From Sphingomonas sp. J315 (lineage in GTDB: Bacteria > Pseudomonadota > Alphaproteobacteria > Sphingomonadales > Sphingomonadaceae), in the NCBI RefSeq assembly GCF_024666595.1, contig NZ_CP088296.1, positions 1,922,001 to 1,986,000 on the forward strand: 64,000 nucleotides of DNA. The letters are read 5' to 3'. Shown in pieces: positions 17,764 to 27,478 of this stretch; the stretch's first letter is position 1, and every line of letters starts with the position of its first letter. The notes beneath the pieces were generated by a model that saw nothing but the letters and a program-made list of their open reading frames with translations, had not been told where the DNA came from and ran no database searches. The translations under genes were made by a program, and so were the position numbers.

Positions 17764-19944
17764 ATGGCCGACCGGGACGCCCCGATCGTCACGGCGGATG
17801 CCGAGCCTGTCGATCCGCCCGAGACGTCCGAACCCGCCGCCACTCAGAGCGGTGGGGATGACGATTCGCCCGTTGAGCAGCGCCGCTGGCCACGCTGGAT
17901 GGTCATCACCGTGCGCGTCATCGGCGGTGTCCTGCTGGCGTTGTTCATCGCCTGGGCGATTCTCTACATCACCAAGGGCCGGTTCCTGAAGGGGACGTTC
18001 GAGCGGATCGTGAGCAGCCAGACCGGGCGCGAGGTGCGCGTCGCGGGCGATTTCCAGTTCTATTTCAACCCGATCAACCTCAAATATGTCTCCGAAGAGC
18101 TGACCGTCTCCAACCCGATATGGGTGGGGGAAGGCAATTTCTTCGCGGCCAAGCGTATCGAACTCAATGTCGCCACCTTCAGCTTTCTGTGGGGTGGCCG
18201 GCGTATCAACGTGCTGGACCTTCAGAGCGGTGCGGTCGACCTGCGTTGGGACGAAGCCGGACGGCGCAACACATGGACGTTCAGCGAGGAGAAGGGCGAG
18301 CCGCTCGACATTCCGCTGATCCGCCGCGCAATCGTCGCCGAAAGCAAGCTCAGCTACCGCGACCCCAAGATGGCGCTGTCCGCCGATATCACGATCGAGA
18401 CGGTCCAGGCGACTGACGACCGGTTCGACGAGGCGATTCGCTTCCGCGGCACCGGGATGGCGCGCCGCACGCCGTTCACCCTGTGGGGCGCATTGCTTTC
18501 ACCCAACGCCACGGTTGCGGGCGGCCAGAATCAGCTCGCGCTACGAGTAGAGGGCGCGCAGACCCGCGCAGACATCACCGGAACCCTGCCCGAAGCGACG
18601 CAGATCGAGGGAGCCGACCTTAAGGTCGATGTGCGCGGCGGCAACCTCGCCGATCTGTTCAGCGTTGCCGGGGTCGCGGTGCCCGATACCCGCACCTATC
18701 GCCTGCGCTCGGCATTGACCAAGGCGGGCGACGAATGGCGCTTCACCGGACTGCGCGGCACGTTCGGCGACAGCGACTTGGGTGGACGGCTGACCGTCCG
18801 CATGGGCGAACCGCGCATCTTACTCGACGCCGAACTTGCCACACGCACGCTCGATATCGTCGATGTCGGCCCGTTCATCGGCTACAGCCCAGGAGCGTCG
18901 GCTGCGGGCGCGGTGACGCGGATGGAAGGCGGACGCCCGCATATCCTGCCCGATGCTCCGCTGCGGATCGAGGCGCTGCGCAATTTCGACGCCAGGCTCA
19001 ACTGGAAGGTTGCGCGCGTCCGGGCAGAGCAACTGCCACTCAGCAACGTGACGCTCGGCCTGACGCTCGACGACCGGCTGCTCACCCTCTCTCCGCTGAA
19101 CTTCGCGATGGCGCGTGGCACAGTGTCTTCGGACATCAAGATCAACGCGCGCAATCCGGCGGTTCTCACCGACTATGATATCCGCCTGTCGCCGACGCCC
19201 ATCGGGGTGCTGCTCAAGGGATTTGGGGTCGAGGAATCGGGGACAAGCGGTACGCTGTCGGCGCGCGTCAAGATGACCGGGACGGGCGACAGCGTGCGCA
19301 AGTCGCTGGCCGCCTCCAACGGCCGCATCGCGGTTATCCTGCCGCGTGGCAGCTTCTGGACGCGCAACATCCAGCTGTCCGAACTCGATATCGGCACGTT
19401 CATTCAGAAGATGTTCGAGGGGAAGCTGAAGGAACCTGTCCAGATCAATTGCGGCTTGATCGCCTTTACGGTGCAGCGCGGGATCGCGGCGGCGGACCCG
19501 ATCCTGATCGACACGCAAAAGAACGTCATGCTCGGCCGCGGCGGCTTCAGTTTCCGCAACGAAACGCTCGACCTCGCCTTCCGCGCCGATTCGAAGAAGT
19601 TCAGCCTGTTCGCCGGCCAGTCGCCGGTCGGGATCGGCGGCTACTTCGCGCAGCCCAAGATCGACGTGATCACCCCCGAACTGCTCGGGCGTGCCGGAGC
19701 CGGTCTCGGCCTAGGCGTGGCAGCCAGTCCGCTGGCGGGCATTCTGGCATTCGTCGATGTCGGCGATGCCAAGAGCGCGGCGTGCGGCCCGGTCCTTGCC
19801 GGTGCGACGGCCAAGGCCCAGCGCGACACCAAGGGCCGCCCGCGCGACGATGTCGGCAAGGGGACGACCGCCAAGTCCGAGGACGGCTCACGCACCAGGG
19901 CCGAGCGCAAGGAGCAGCGGAAGAAGTTTCTGGGGATTTTCTAG
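17764..19944 (+). CDS. AsmA-family envelope protein
   Basis: 726 residues. An acidic cytoplasmic N-terminus (about 45 residues) is followed by one membrane helix (VIGGVLLALFIAWAILYIT) and a long periplasmic part with the AsmA start FERIVSSQTGREVRVAGDF. The C-terminal AsmA domain has the FEGKLKEPVQINCGLIAF and RGGFSFRNETLDLAFRAD segments. AsmA-like proteins are bridge-like lipid-transport or outer-membrane homeostasis proteins in the inner membrane. The tail is rich in Lys/Arg/Glu. Start is ATG 17764; a few bases separate its stop from the convergent hisN stop. Confidence 0.88.
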   Translation: MADRDAPIVTADAEPVDPPETSEPAATQSGGDDDSPVEQRRWPRWMVITVRVIGGVLLALFIAWAILYITKGRFLKGTFERIVSSQTGREVRVAGDFQFYFNPINLKYVSEELTVSNPIWVGEGNFFAAKRIELNVATFSFLWGGRRINVLDLQSGAVDLRWDEAGRRNTWTFSEEKGEPLDIPLIRRAIVAESKLSYRDPKMALSADITIETVQATDDRFDEAIRFRGTGMARRTPFTLWGALLSPNATVAGGQNQLALRVEGAQTRADITGTLPEATQIEGADLKVDVRGGNLADLFSVAGVAVPDTRTYRLRSALTKAGDEWRFTGLRGTFGDSDLGGRLTVRMGEPRILLDAELATRTLDIVDVGPFIGYSPGASAAGAVTRMEGGRPHILPDAPLRIEALRNFDARLNWKVARVRAEQLPLSNVTLGLTLDDRLLTLSPLNFAMARGTVSSDIKINARNPAVLTDYDIRLSPTPIGVLLKGFGVEESGTSGTLSARVKMTGTGDSVRKSLAASNGRIAVILPRGSFWTRNIQLSELDIGTFIQKMFEGKLKEPVQINCGLIAFTVQRGIAAADPILIDTQKNVMLGRGGFSFRNETLDLAFRADSKKFSLFAGQSPVGIGGYFAQPKIDVITPELLGRAGAGLGLGVAASPLAGILAFVDVGDAKSAACGPVLAGATAKAQRDTKGRPRDDVGKGTTAKSEDGSRTRAERKEQRKKFLGIF

Positions 19945-19947
19945 GGA

Positions 19948-20730
19948 TTAGTGACCCCGACAGGCGAGCGCCTCGACGATTTCCTCGATCCGCGCGGGGT
20001 CGCCCGCCGCGATCACCTCGCCATTGCTCCCGGCGTGCAGCGGGTCGCCCTGCCAGTCGCACATGCGCCCGCCCGCGCCCTCGACCACCGGGACCAGGGC
20101 GGCGAAATCGTGGAGCTTCAGCCCCGCCTCGATCACCAGGTCGAGATGGCCCGATGCGACCAGCCCATAATTATAGCAGTCGCCGCCCAGTACGGTGCTC
20201 AGCACCGCCGCGTCGACATGCTCGAACGCATGGAGCTGGCCGTCGGTGAACAGGGCGGGGGAGGTGGTGGCGAGCAGCGCCTTGGACAGCTCGCGGCACG
20301 CACGCGTTTCTGCGAGCTTGCCGTTGAACAAGGTGGTGCGCCCGGTGACGCCCAGCCAGCGTTCGCCGATGATCGGCTGGTCGATGATTCCCAGCACCGG
20401 CCAGCCATCCTCCAGCAACGCGATCAGCGTACCGAAGATCGGTCGCCCGACGATGAAGCTGCGCGTCCCGTCGATGGGGTCGAGCACCCAGGTTCGCCCG
20501 CTGCTGCCCTCACGTTCCTCCTCTTCCTCGCCGATGATCGCGTCCATCGGCCGTTCGGCAATGATCAGCCGCCGCATCGCCGCCTCCGCCGCCTTGTCGG
20601 CGAGGGTTACCGGCGAGGCGTCATCCTTGGACTCCAGCCCATGTTCGGCGCGGAAATAGGGGCGGATCGCCGCGCCCGCCGCATCGGCGAGGCGCTGGGC
20701 GAGATCGATATCGGCTTGGGATACTGGCAT
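19948..20730 (-). CDS. hisN: Histidinol-phosphatase, inositol-monophosphatase type
   Basis: 260 residues of the FIG/IMPase superfamily. Metal-binding residues show in IIGEEEEE (about residue 70), WVLDPIDGTRSFIVGRP (DPIDGT motif) and the C-terminal KLHDFAALVPVVEGAGG, where Asp replaces the usual WDxAA context as expected for HisN. The enzyme dephosphorylates histidinol phosphate. hisZ in this window belongs to the same pathway but is 18 kb away. Confidence 0.9.
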   Translation of the reverse strand: MPVSQADIDLAQRLADAAGAAIRPYFRAEHGLESKDDASPVTLADKAAEAAMRRLIIAERPMDAIIGEEEEEREGSSGRTWVLDPIDGTRSFIVGRPIFGTLIALLEDGWPVLGIIDQPIIGERWLGVTGRTTLFNGKLAETRACRELSKALLATTSPALFTDGQLHAFEHVDAAVLSTVLGGDCYNYGLVASGHLDLVIEAGLKLHDFAALVPVVEGAGGRMCDWQGDPLHAGSNGEVIAAGDPARIEEIVEALACRGH

Positions 20731-20799
20731 GCGCCCCGCCTAGCGGGGAAGGGTGCGGGCTTCAAGTGCCGCACCCGGTTCAGCGTCGCTGAGCCGAAC

Positions 20800-21570
20800 C
20801 TAAAACGGCAGCCAGCGCCGCTTTTCGCTGAACTTCATGTATCCGACGTTGGCGCCCGCGCGCCATCCGACGCCCAGCCGTACCGGGATCAGCACCACGT
20901 CGCCACGGCGCAGATAGCTGGCCGAAAAGCCGCCGACGAAATAGAGCCGCCCCTCGCCCGCCGGGAAGCGCTTGTAGAGCTCCTGGCTGTCGTAGAGATT
21001 GTACACCAGCACGAACACCTTGTTGGCGTCGCCACCGATGTCGAAACCGACCGACGGTCCCGTCCAATAGACATCGCGCTCGCCCTCGACCGCATGAACC
21101 ATCGTGCCCGATCCGTAGCGCAGTCCGACGACCACCGCGCCCGATCCTTCCGACCCGGCGATATAGGCGTTGGGTTGGCCCTGATCCTTCAGGATATCCT
21201 CGATCAGCGCGGCGAGGCCCGTCGCCCCCTTGCCGAACACGCCTTCCGCTGCAGAGACGAGGCGCACCTGGTCGAATGTGGTCGGGGCTTCCGGCTTTTG
21301 CAGCTCCGACTGGGCCTGGGCAGCCGGGGGCACCGTGGGTGCCGGTGGCGGCACCTGCCCCTGCGCTGGCGGGGCCTCATCGGGTGCGCCGGGATCGACA
21401 GGCTCGTCCTGCGGCGTGGGCTGGGCGGGGATCGCGGTCTGCGGCCGGTCGAGATCGGCGTCGATCGCGGTGTCCGGATCGACCTTCTGGATGCTCTGCG
21501 CCAGCGCGGGCGCAACCGCCAGCGATGGCAGCGCGAACGCCATCCCGATCCAGAGCATCAACCGTCGCAT
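20800..21570 (-). CDS. EipA-type envelope-integrity protein (DUF1134)
   Basis: 256 residues from ATG 21570, with signal peptide MRRLMLWIGMAFALPSLAVAPALAQ, then a Pro/Ala/Gln-rich linker of about 80 residues and the DUF1134 core (GVGWRAGANVGYMKFSEKRRW at the end; VYWTGPSVGFDIGGDANKVF). DUF1134 proteins such as EipA of Brucella and Caulobacter are periplasmic beta-barrels needed for envelope integrity. It lies next to hisN. Confidence 0.88.
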   Translation of the reverse strand: MRRLMLWIGMAFALPSLAVAPALAQSIQKVDPDTAIDADLDRPQTAIPAQPTPQDEPVDPGAPDEAPPAQGQVPPPAPTVPPAAQAQSELQKPEAPTTFDQVRLVSAAEGVFGKGATGLAALIEDILKDQGQPNAYIAGSEGSGAVVVGLRYGSGTMVHAVEGERDVYWTGPSVGFDIGGDANKVFVLVYNLYDSQELYKRFPAGEGRLYFVGGFSASYLRRGDVVLIPVRLGVGWRAGANVGYMKFSEKRRWLPF

Positions 21571-21725
21571 ATGAACCCTCCCGCAGCGTCGCACTTACCT
21601 CCTGCCATGACCGGGCGGCAATGAACCGGCGATGACCCGAGTCGATTTCGCGCCCAGCCGCCGCAAATCCGCCCATTGATCGCGTGGCAGACGCTCGCTA
21701 TAGCCCCCGCTCGCCGCAGGCATCC

Positions 21726-21815
21726 GGAGACGTGGGTGAGTGGCTGAAACCAACGCTTTGCTAAAGCGTCGTACGGGGAACCGTACCGAGGGTTCGAATC
21801 CCTCCGTCTCCGCCA
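21726..21815 (+). tRNA. tRNA-Ser (anticodon GCT)
   Basis: 90 bases including encoded CCA. Acceptor stem GGAGACG pairs with CGTCTCC. The anticodon loop TTGCTAA sits on stem ACGCT/AGCGT. A long class II variable arm (GTACGGGGAACCGTAC) and the T arm GGGTTCGAATCCC are complete. The anticodon GCT reads AGC/AGT serine codons. Its last 16 bases form the left attachment repeat of the integrated island, so the functional 3' end may have been supplied by the element. Confidence 0.97.
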
Positions 21816-21816
21816 T
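21801..21816 (+). repeat. attL core (tRNA-Ser 3' end)
   Basis: CCTCCGTCTCCGCCAT, covering the T-stem 3' side, the acceptor 3' strand and CCA. The identical 16 bases recur at 50470-50485 in the same orientation. Confidence 0.9.
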
Positions 21817-21926
21817 TTTGGACCTTTTTAGGGTCGTCGCGAACCCCAAAAATTGCTAAAAACTCCCGGAAATCAGCGGTTTTTTGGTCCCGCTGAGTTC
21901 CATGCTGTCCCATGCGTTCCTGATCG

Positions 21927-21950
21927 AAGTGTGGGGTAAAGTGTGGGGTA
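21927..21950 (+). promoter_or_regulatory. Paired 12-bp arm-type repeats inside the left island end
   Basis: AAGTGTGGGGTA occurs twice in tandem (21927-21938, 21939-21950). The right end carries near-identical tandem copies in the same orientation at 50385-50408. Position and spacing fit integrase or excisionase arm-binding sites; this is an inference. Confidence 0.6.
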
Positions 21951-21967
21951 AATCGGAGTGGGACGCG

Positions 21968-23155
21968 ATGGGAAAGCTCACAGCGGCCAAGGTTCGGTCA
22001 TTGTCCGAGCCCGGCAAATATTCCGACGGCGACGGTCTGTTTCTGCAGGTGAATGGGAAGGACTCGGCGCGATGGGTGCTGCGCATCCAGGCCGATGGGC
22101 GTCGGCGGGATATCGGGCTTGGATCTTTGAAGGCGGTTTCGCTCGCTGATGCCCGTGAGGCGGCATTCACAATGCGCCGCAAAATCGCTCAGGGAATCGA
22201 CCCGGTAGCAGAGCGTAAGCTCGAGCGGGTGACGATCCCGACGTTCCGCGAGGCTGCGATCATGGTTCATGAGGAGCACTGCGCCGCCTGGAAGAACGGC
22301 AAGCACCAGCAGCAGTGGATTTCGACGCTGGAGTCCTATGTATTTCCGGCGTTCGGCGATCGACCGGTCAACGAGATCGAAGGACCGGCCATTCGCGACG
22401 TTCTCGCCCCAATCTGGTTGAGCAAGCCGGAGACGGCGCGTCGCGTGCGCCAGCGGATCGCTACGGTACTCGACTGGGCGTGCGCTAAAGGGTTCAGGAG
22501 AACCGAAGCGCCGATGCGGTCGATCGCGAAGGGGCTGCCGCGCCAACCCAAGAAGGATCGGCACTTTGCCGCGATGCCATATGCTGATGTGCCTGCATTC
22601 ATCGAGAGATTGCGGGAGCGGGAGTCGGTTGGCCGGGTTGCCCTTGAGGCGCTGATCCTGACCGCTGCACGGTCAGGGGAGATTCGCGGTGCATGCTGGT
22701 CGGAGCTCGATCTCAAAAACCGCATCTGGTCGGTCCCCGCCGAGCGCATGAAGATGGGGCGGACCCATCTTGTGCCTTTGTCGGACGAAGCGGTCGCTGT
22801 GTTCGAGCGGGCAAAGGCATTCAAGGTTGGGGCGAGCGATCTCGTGTTTCCGGGGCAGAATGTGAAACGACCGCTCTCCGACATGACGCTGTTGAAAATT
22901 CTGCGCGACATGGAGCTTGGCGTCACCGTCCACGGCTTCCGGTCGGCTTTTCGCGACTGGGTCGCGGACAAGACCGATTACCCCGGCGAGGTGGCCGAAG
23001 CTGCGCTGGCGCATGCGGTGTCCAACAAGGTCGAGGCTGCGTATCGGCGGACCGATTTCCTCGACAAGCGCCGATTTCTCATGGCCGATTGGGGCGCATT
23101 TATCTGTGAGCGTGAGGCTACAAGAAACTATATGGGCGGGGAAGCAGACACTTGA
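21968..23155 (+). CDS. int: P4-type tyrosine integrase of the island
   Basis: 395 residues from ATG 21968 (MGKLTAAKVRSLSEPGKYSDG); the ORF stays open up to 21884 but that extension would run over the arm repeats. The N-terminal DUF4102 arm-binding domain (DGDGLFLQV, WVLRIQADGRRRDIGLGS) is followed by a core-binding domain and a catalytic domain. Catalytic residues are visible in LTAARSGEIRGACW (Arg), VHGFRSAFRDW (His-x-x-Arg), an AH pair in EAALAHAVSNKVEAAYRRTD, and Tyr in AAYRR. It stands about 150 bp from attL in the tRNA gene, the standard place for its family. Confidence 0.95.
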   Translation: MGKLTAAKVRSLSEPGKYSDGDGLFLQVNGKDSARWVLRIQADGRRRDIGLGSLKAVSLADAREAAFTMRRKIAQGIDPVAERKLERVTIPTFREAAIMVHEEHCAAWKNGKHQQQWISTLESYVFPAFGDRPVNEIEGPAIRDVLAPIWLSKPETARRVRQRIATVLDWACAKGFRRTEAPMRSIAKGLPRQPKKDRHFAAMPYADVPAFIERLRERESVGRVALEALILTAARSGEIRGACWSELDLKNRIWSVPAERMKMGRTHLVPLSDEAVAVFERAKAFKVGASDLVFPGQNVKRPLSDMTLLKILRDMELGVTVHGFRSAFRDWVADKTDYPGEVAEAALAHAVSNKVEAAYRRTDFLDKRRFLMADWGAFICEREATRNYMGGEADT

Positions 23156-23193
23156 GCGTCATAGCCTGAGCTACCTTAGCTCAGGAGTCTTCA

Positions 23194-25167
23194 TTGTCTG
23201 CTACTTTGCGTCCCAAGCCTGTCCGTCGTGTATGCCCTACGACATCTAGCGCTGCAGTTGTATCGCCGACTCTCACTCGACGCGGGCCAAAGCCGCGCCC
23301 CATAGTTGAGTTCCCCGAACCTCTGACCACCGACTGGATCGATCCACCCTCTTTTCCTGAAGCCTTCGCGCTCCAGCTAAAGCGGCACGGCGATAGCTGC
23401 CATCATCTGCACCGAGCGGTGTGTCGGCCCGGCGAGACATTCGACCGCAAGACATTTCAGCAATGGGCAGCGGGCGCAAAACTACCGAGCGCCGTGCAGA
23501 GCTTCGAGATGCTGGCGCGGGTCGAGCACCGCTACCGACTGCAACCGGGCTATTTTCGTGGAAAGCTCGCAAACACCGGGCGGGCCATTGCTGGCCACAA
23601 GTTCGCGACGATGCCCACAGCGGAGCGTCGTCGCCTAGCGTGGCACTTGCCGGAAGACTTCGACCAGCGCCCGCAAGCGGAGCGCGCGGAGATCCTTCAC
23701 TGGATCCGATCAGTGATCATCTCCGGCTCGACCGACTATCGCCGCTTTCAAGCAGAGGCGATGAAGGTTCGCTTTTCGCTGCGCTTCCCTGACTTTTTAC
23801 CCTCGGCGTCGTCGCTGGAAACGGACACCGGAGGGCAGGTTGCAGGCGATGGGGTGCGCCCCGCCCCGCCAGGGCTTGTGATGGAGATGAGTGACCTCAT
23901 TCGGTTCAAGACCGCGACGCTCACGCAGATCGGCGTCAAGCGCTCTGGCGTATGGGGCGAAGAGACGGTTACCCAGAAAATTGAGCATTTCGGTCTTATG
24001 TTCGGGGCACTTGCTGGCGACCCGGAACGACCGGTTTTGGGCCTTGGTGTACCGCTGCAAAGCCTGACCATGGCGCTATTGATCTTCCCCGCCTTCTGGG
24101 ACTGGTACCTGCAATGGCGCGAGGCGCGGCGCGGCTTCTACACGTCGTGGGAGGTCAACATGCTGGCGCTCGGGATGGCGTTTAGTCGCCGCGAGACTGG
24201 ATGGATTCGTCAGAGCGAATGGCTAGCGGAGAGATTGACACCCATTCCCGGTCTGATTTCGCAGGAGGACATTGCGTACGCGCGGCGCGACTGGAATGGG
24301 GCGTGCGATCGTATTTATGACCATGCCCTGGCACGGTCGAAAGAGCTGGCACGAGTGGTGCGCATCCATCGTGACCCGTTCGAGCCGATCCTCACGATAC
24401 TGGAGGATGACAGCCCGGTCGGAGCCTATCGGCGGATTGCCGACGAAATCATCGCACGCATGCCCGACGAGCGGCGGTATCCACGTCCCGCGGCCGAAGC
24501 GATGCGCGGGTTTCTGATGCTTCGGCTGGGGTTGCATTTGGGGGTTCGGCAAAAGAATCTGCGGCAGCTAATGGTCTGCCCCCGTGGCCAGACGCCGCGA
24601 TCCGAGCGGCAACTCGAGCATTTGCGTCGCGGTGAATTGCGCTGGAGTTCGCGCGATCAGGCGTGGGAGGTTCTGATCCCGTCGGTGGCGTTCAAGAACG
24701 CCAATTCCTCATTTTTTGGAAAGCAGCCCTTTCGGTTGACCTTGCCCGATCTCGACGGGCTGTACGCCAGGATCGACGCCTATATCGGGTGCTACCGCCC
24801 ATTGTTGCTGGGAGAAGCCGAAGATCCGGAAACGTTCTTCGTGAAAACGGTCAAGCGAACCAGCCGCGACGCGTCCTATGATCAGAATACATTCTACGAA
24901 GCCTGGCGGTTGGTGATCCAGCGCTACGGAATCTTCAATCCCTATACCGGGCGTGGCGCGATCAAGGGTCTGCTCCCGCATGGCCCTCACAATGTTCGCG
25001 ACGTGCTGGCGACCCACATCCTGAAAAAGACCGGCTCCTATGAACAGGCCAGCTATGCGATTCAGGATACGCCCGAGATGGTCGCTCAGCATTATGGACG
25101 GTTCCTGCCGCAGGATAAGGCCGCCATCGCTGCACGTGTTCTCAATCAGGTTTGGGAGGGCGCCTAG
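23194..25167 (+). CDS. Large tyrosine-recombinase-like protein
   Basis: 657 residues, no family name that I recognise with certainty. The C-terminal third has the tyrosine-recombinase pattern: LRLGLHLGVRQKNLRQL (first Arg box, about 480-500), GPHNVRDVLATHI (His599-x-x-Arg602) and AQHYGRF (Tyr634). The N-terminal 400 residues are a separate region with Trp-rich helices (FWDWYLQWREARRGFYTSW). It starts 39 bp after the integrase, so the two may be co-expressed. The start codon could lie slightly downstream. It may be a second recombinase for the element, or a co-factor of integration. Confidence 0.6.
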   Translation: MSATLRPKPVRRVCPTTSSAAVVSPTLTRRGPKPRPIVEFPEPLTTDWIDPPSFPEAFALQLKRHGDSCHHLHRAVCRPGETFDRKTFQQWAAGAKLPSAVQSFEMLARVEHRYRLQPGYFRGKLANTGRAIAGHKFATMPTAERRRLAWHLPEDFDQRPQAERAEILHWIRSVIISGSTDYRRFQAEAMKVRFSLRFPDFLPSASSLETDTGGQVAGDGVRPAPPGLVMEMSDLIRFKTATLTQIGVKRSGVWGEETVTQKIEHFGLMFGALAGDPERPVLGLGVPLQSLTMALLIFPAFWDWYLQWREARRGFYTSWEVNMLALGMAFSRRETGWIRQSEWLAERLTPIPGLISQEDIAYARRDWNGACDRIYDHALARSKELARVVRIHRDPFEPILTILEDDSPVGAYRRIADEIIARMPDERRYPRPAAEAMRGFLMLRLGLHLGVRQKNLRQLMVCPRGQTPRSERQLEHLRRGELRWSSRDQAWEVLIPSVAFKNANSSFFGKQPFRLTLPDLDGLYARIDAYIGCYRPLLLGEAEDPETFFVKTVKRTSRDASYDQNTFYEAWRLVIQRYGIFNPYTGRGAIKGLLPHGPHNVRDVLATHILKKTGSYEQASYAIQDTPEMVAQHYGRFLPQDKAAIAARVLNQVWEGA

Positions 25168-25169
25168 CG

Positions 25170-25630
25170 CTGCCTGAGGCAGTACGCGGGTTCGAATGAG
25201 CGTACACTGGCGGCTTCCTGCGGAACCGCCAGAGGCCGCGTAGTTGGTGTGCCGCGTGGCACACTCGATCCGACCGGAGGGCGCGGCGGCGGCCGGCGCA
25301 CAGCTGCGCGCGCACGCCGCCGCGACGGCCGTCCGGCTTCAAGAGTGCGTGTTTGGTGGGCTCCTGGCGGAGCGGCAAGCGCTTGGCGCTTGAGGATGCT
25401 GCGGTCAGCGCTTCGCGCTGGCGTTGTTGGTCTCGGCCGCGGCCAAGGGGGGTGGGCGTCGCTGCCTTCTAGTCCCGCCGCGGCGGGCCGCAACCGGCTT
25501 TGCCGGTCCTTCACGTTGTTACGGCCCTTCGGGTGCCGCCCGCCTCCAGTCGGCGGGACTGCCAGTCCGCTCCTTGCCGCCCACCCCCCTTCGCCGGGGC
25601 CGGTGCGGTTCAGGAAGAAGGAGTAGACCC
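25170..25630. other. GC-rich intergenic region with several inverted repeats upstream of the ParB-like gene
   Basis: 460 bases without a convincing gene. Inverted repeats include GTGTGCC-GCGT-GGCACAC at 25247-25264, a GGCGGCTTCC/GGAACCGCC stem near 25210-25230, and CAAGCGC/GCGCTTG near 25377-25393. The open frame from 25424 into the ParB-like gene lacks a ribosome site and looks non-coding. Candidate roles are a ParB-binding site, an origin or an oriT; none is proven. Confidence 0.45.
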
Positions 25631-27415
25631 ATGGAACTCAAGCATATCGACCTCACCAACCTGTCTGTCTCGACCGCCAATATGCGGGGCGTGAAGAAGG
25701 TGCCCGATCTCACCAACATCCTGCCGTCTGTACGGGCGCGCGGCGTGCTGGTGCCGCTGATCGTGCGGCAGAATGGCAGTCCCGACACCTATGAGATCGT
25801 CGCGGGCAAGCGGCGCTACCATGCAGCCCTTGCCGTGGCCGAAGAAGGCGGCGGGAGTGACGCGCTGCCGTGCGCGATCATGGAGGCGGGAGACGACGCA
25901 GCGGCGCTTGAAGCCTCGCTGATCGAGAACATGGCCCGGCTCGATCCCGACGAGGTGACGCGATGGGAGACGTTCACCCGGCTGATCCGCGAGGGTCGCA
26001 GCCCCGAGGATGTCGCGCTGACCTTTGGCCTCACCGAGGTGCAGGTGAAGCGTACGCTTGCGCTTGGCAATTTGCTGCCGCGCATCCGCAACCTCTACCG
26101 CCACGAGCAGATCGACGCGGTGACCGTGCGACACCTGACCCTCGCGAGCAAGGCGCAGCAGCGCGACTGGCTAGCGCTGGTCGACGATCCCGAGCAGCGC
26201 GCTCCGGTCGGTCAGCAGCTCAAGGCGTGGCTGTTCGGCGGTACGTCGATCCTGTGCGATGCTGCGCTGTTCGACGTTGCCGAGTACAAGGGCGAGATCG
26301 TCTCCGACCTGTTCGGCGACGAGCGCTATTTCGCGAGTGTCGAGACGTTCTGGACCGCGCAGGAGGCGGCGATTGCCGCGCGGGCCGAAGCATATCGCGA
26401 GGCCGGGTGGAGCGAGGTCGTGGTGCTGGAGCGCGGCGACTATTTCCGCAGCTGGGAGCATGAGCGGCGCTCAAAACGTCAGGGCGGCAGGGTGTTCATC
26501 AGCATCGGTCATCGCGGCGATGTCACCTTCCATGAAGGCTATGTCACCACCAAGGAGGCGCGGAAGCTGGAGCGGGGCGAAGCTGTCGAGAAGCCGACCC
26601 GGCCCGAGGTCACGGCGACCTTGCAGGACTATATCGACCTGCATCGCCATGCAGCGGTGCGTGCCAAGCTGGTCGATGCGCCGGGCGTGGCGTTGCGGGT
26701 GGCGGTCGCGCACATGATCGCGGGTTCGCCGCTGTGGAATGTACGTGTCGAGCCGCAGCGCGCGGCCTCCGATGCGGTGACCGAGAGCGTCGAGGTCAGC
26801 GCCAGCGAGGCGGCGTTCGATGCCAAGCGGCGCGCGGTAATCGCGTTGCTCGGGTTCGATCCCGAGGCACCGACGGTGACCGGTGGAAACGAGGGGAGCA
26901 CTACCGCCCTGTTCGCCAAGCTGTTGTCGCTCGACGATGCACAGCTGTTGTCGATCCTCGCCATCGTCATGGCCGAAACCCTCGACGCGCGCAGCGACAT
27001 GGTGGACCTGTTGGGCGAGCATCTGGCGGTCGACATGGCCCCGGTGTGGGAGGCCAACGATGCGCTTCTGGACGCGGTCCGCGACCGCGAGGTGCTTGGC
27101 GCGATGGTCGAGGAAGTGGCGGGCAAGTCCGTTGCCGAGGCGAACGCCAAGGAGAGCGGCAAGGTACTGCGCACCATCCTCAAGGACTGCGTTAGCGGCT
27201 CCAACGGGCGCGCGAAGGTCGAGGGCTGGGTCCCGCGCTGGCTGCGCTTCCCGGCATCGGCCTATACGCCACGCGGCGGCGTCGGATCGGTACGGCGCTC
27301 GGCTGCGGTTGCAACGCTGATCGCGCCAGAGGGCGAGGACGGTTTGGAGACGGTTGAGGGGAGCCAACCCAATGCCGCCGAGCCGCACACCGCGCAGCCT
27401 CCCGAAGCCGCATGA
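25631..27415 (+). CDS. ParB/RepB-family protein (ParB N-terminal nuclease-like domain)
   Basis: 594 residues from ATG 25631 behind AAGGAG. The N-terminal ParB/Srx-like domain has the box II-type EIVAGKRRYHAA (about 60-71) and LIENMARLDPDEVTRW, followed by a KorB/Spo0J-type HTH (PEDVALTFGLTEVQVKRTLAL). The C-terminal 400 residues are a family-specific extension found in large plasmid and island ParB homologues. No ParA is adjacent, so it may act as a plasmid or element regulator or a DNA-processing protein rather than in partition. Confidence 0.88.
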   Translation: MELKHIDLTNLSVSTANMRGVKKVPDLTNILPSVRARGVLVPLIVRQNGSPDTYEIVAGKRRYHAALAVAEEGGGSDALPCAIMEAGDDAAALEASLIENMARLDPDEVTRWETFTRLIREGRSPEDVALTFGLTEVQVKRTLALGNLLPRIRNLYRHEQIDAVTVRHLTLASKAQQRDWLALVDDPEQRAPVGQQLKAWLFGGTSILCDAALFDVAEYKGEIVSDLFGDERYFASVETFWTAQEAAIAARAEAYREAGWSEVVVLERGDYFRSWEHERRSKRQGGRVFISIGHRGDVTFHEGYVTTKEARKLERGEAVEKPTRPEVTATLQDYIDLHRHAAVRAKLVDAPGVALRVAVAHMIAGSPLWNVRVEPQRAASDAVTESVEVSASEAAFDAKRRAVIALLGFDPEAPTVTGGNEGSTTALFAKLLSLDDAQLLSILAIVMAETLDARSDMVDLLGEHLAVDMAPVWEANDALLDAVRDREVLGAMVEEVAGKSVAEANAKESGKVLRTILKDCVSGSNGRAKVEGWVPRWLRFPASAYTPRGGVGSVRRSAAVATLIAPEGEDGLETVEGSQPNAAEPHTAQPPEAA

Positions 27416-27478
27416 CCATCCATCCGGGGACCGGCGCGCGCGAAGCGCCGCCGGTTCCTGCGCAAAAGGAGCCGGATC

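Noticed and set aside
25424..25630. Longer ParB-like N-terminus from 25424
   Set aside because: No ribosome site, Arg/Pro/Gly-rich translation of hairpin DNA, and a good AAGGAG precedes ATG 25631.
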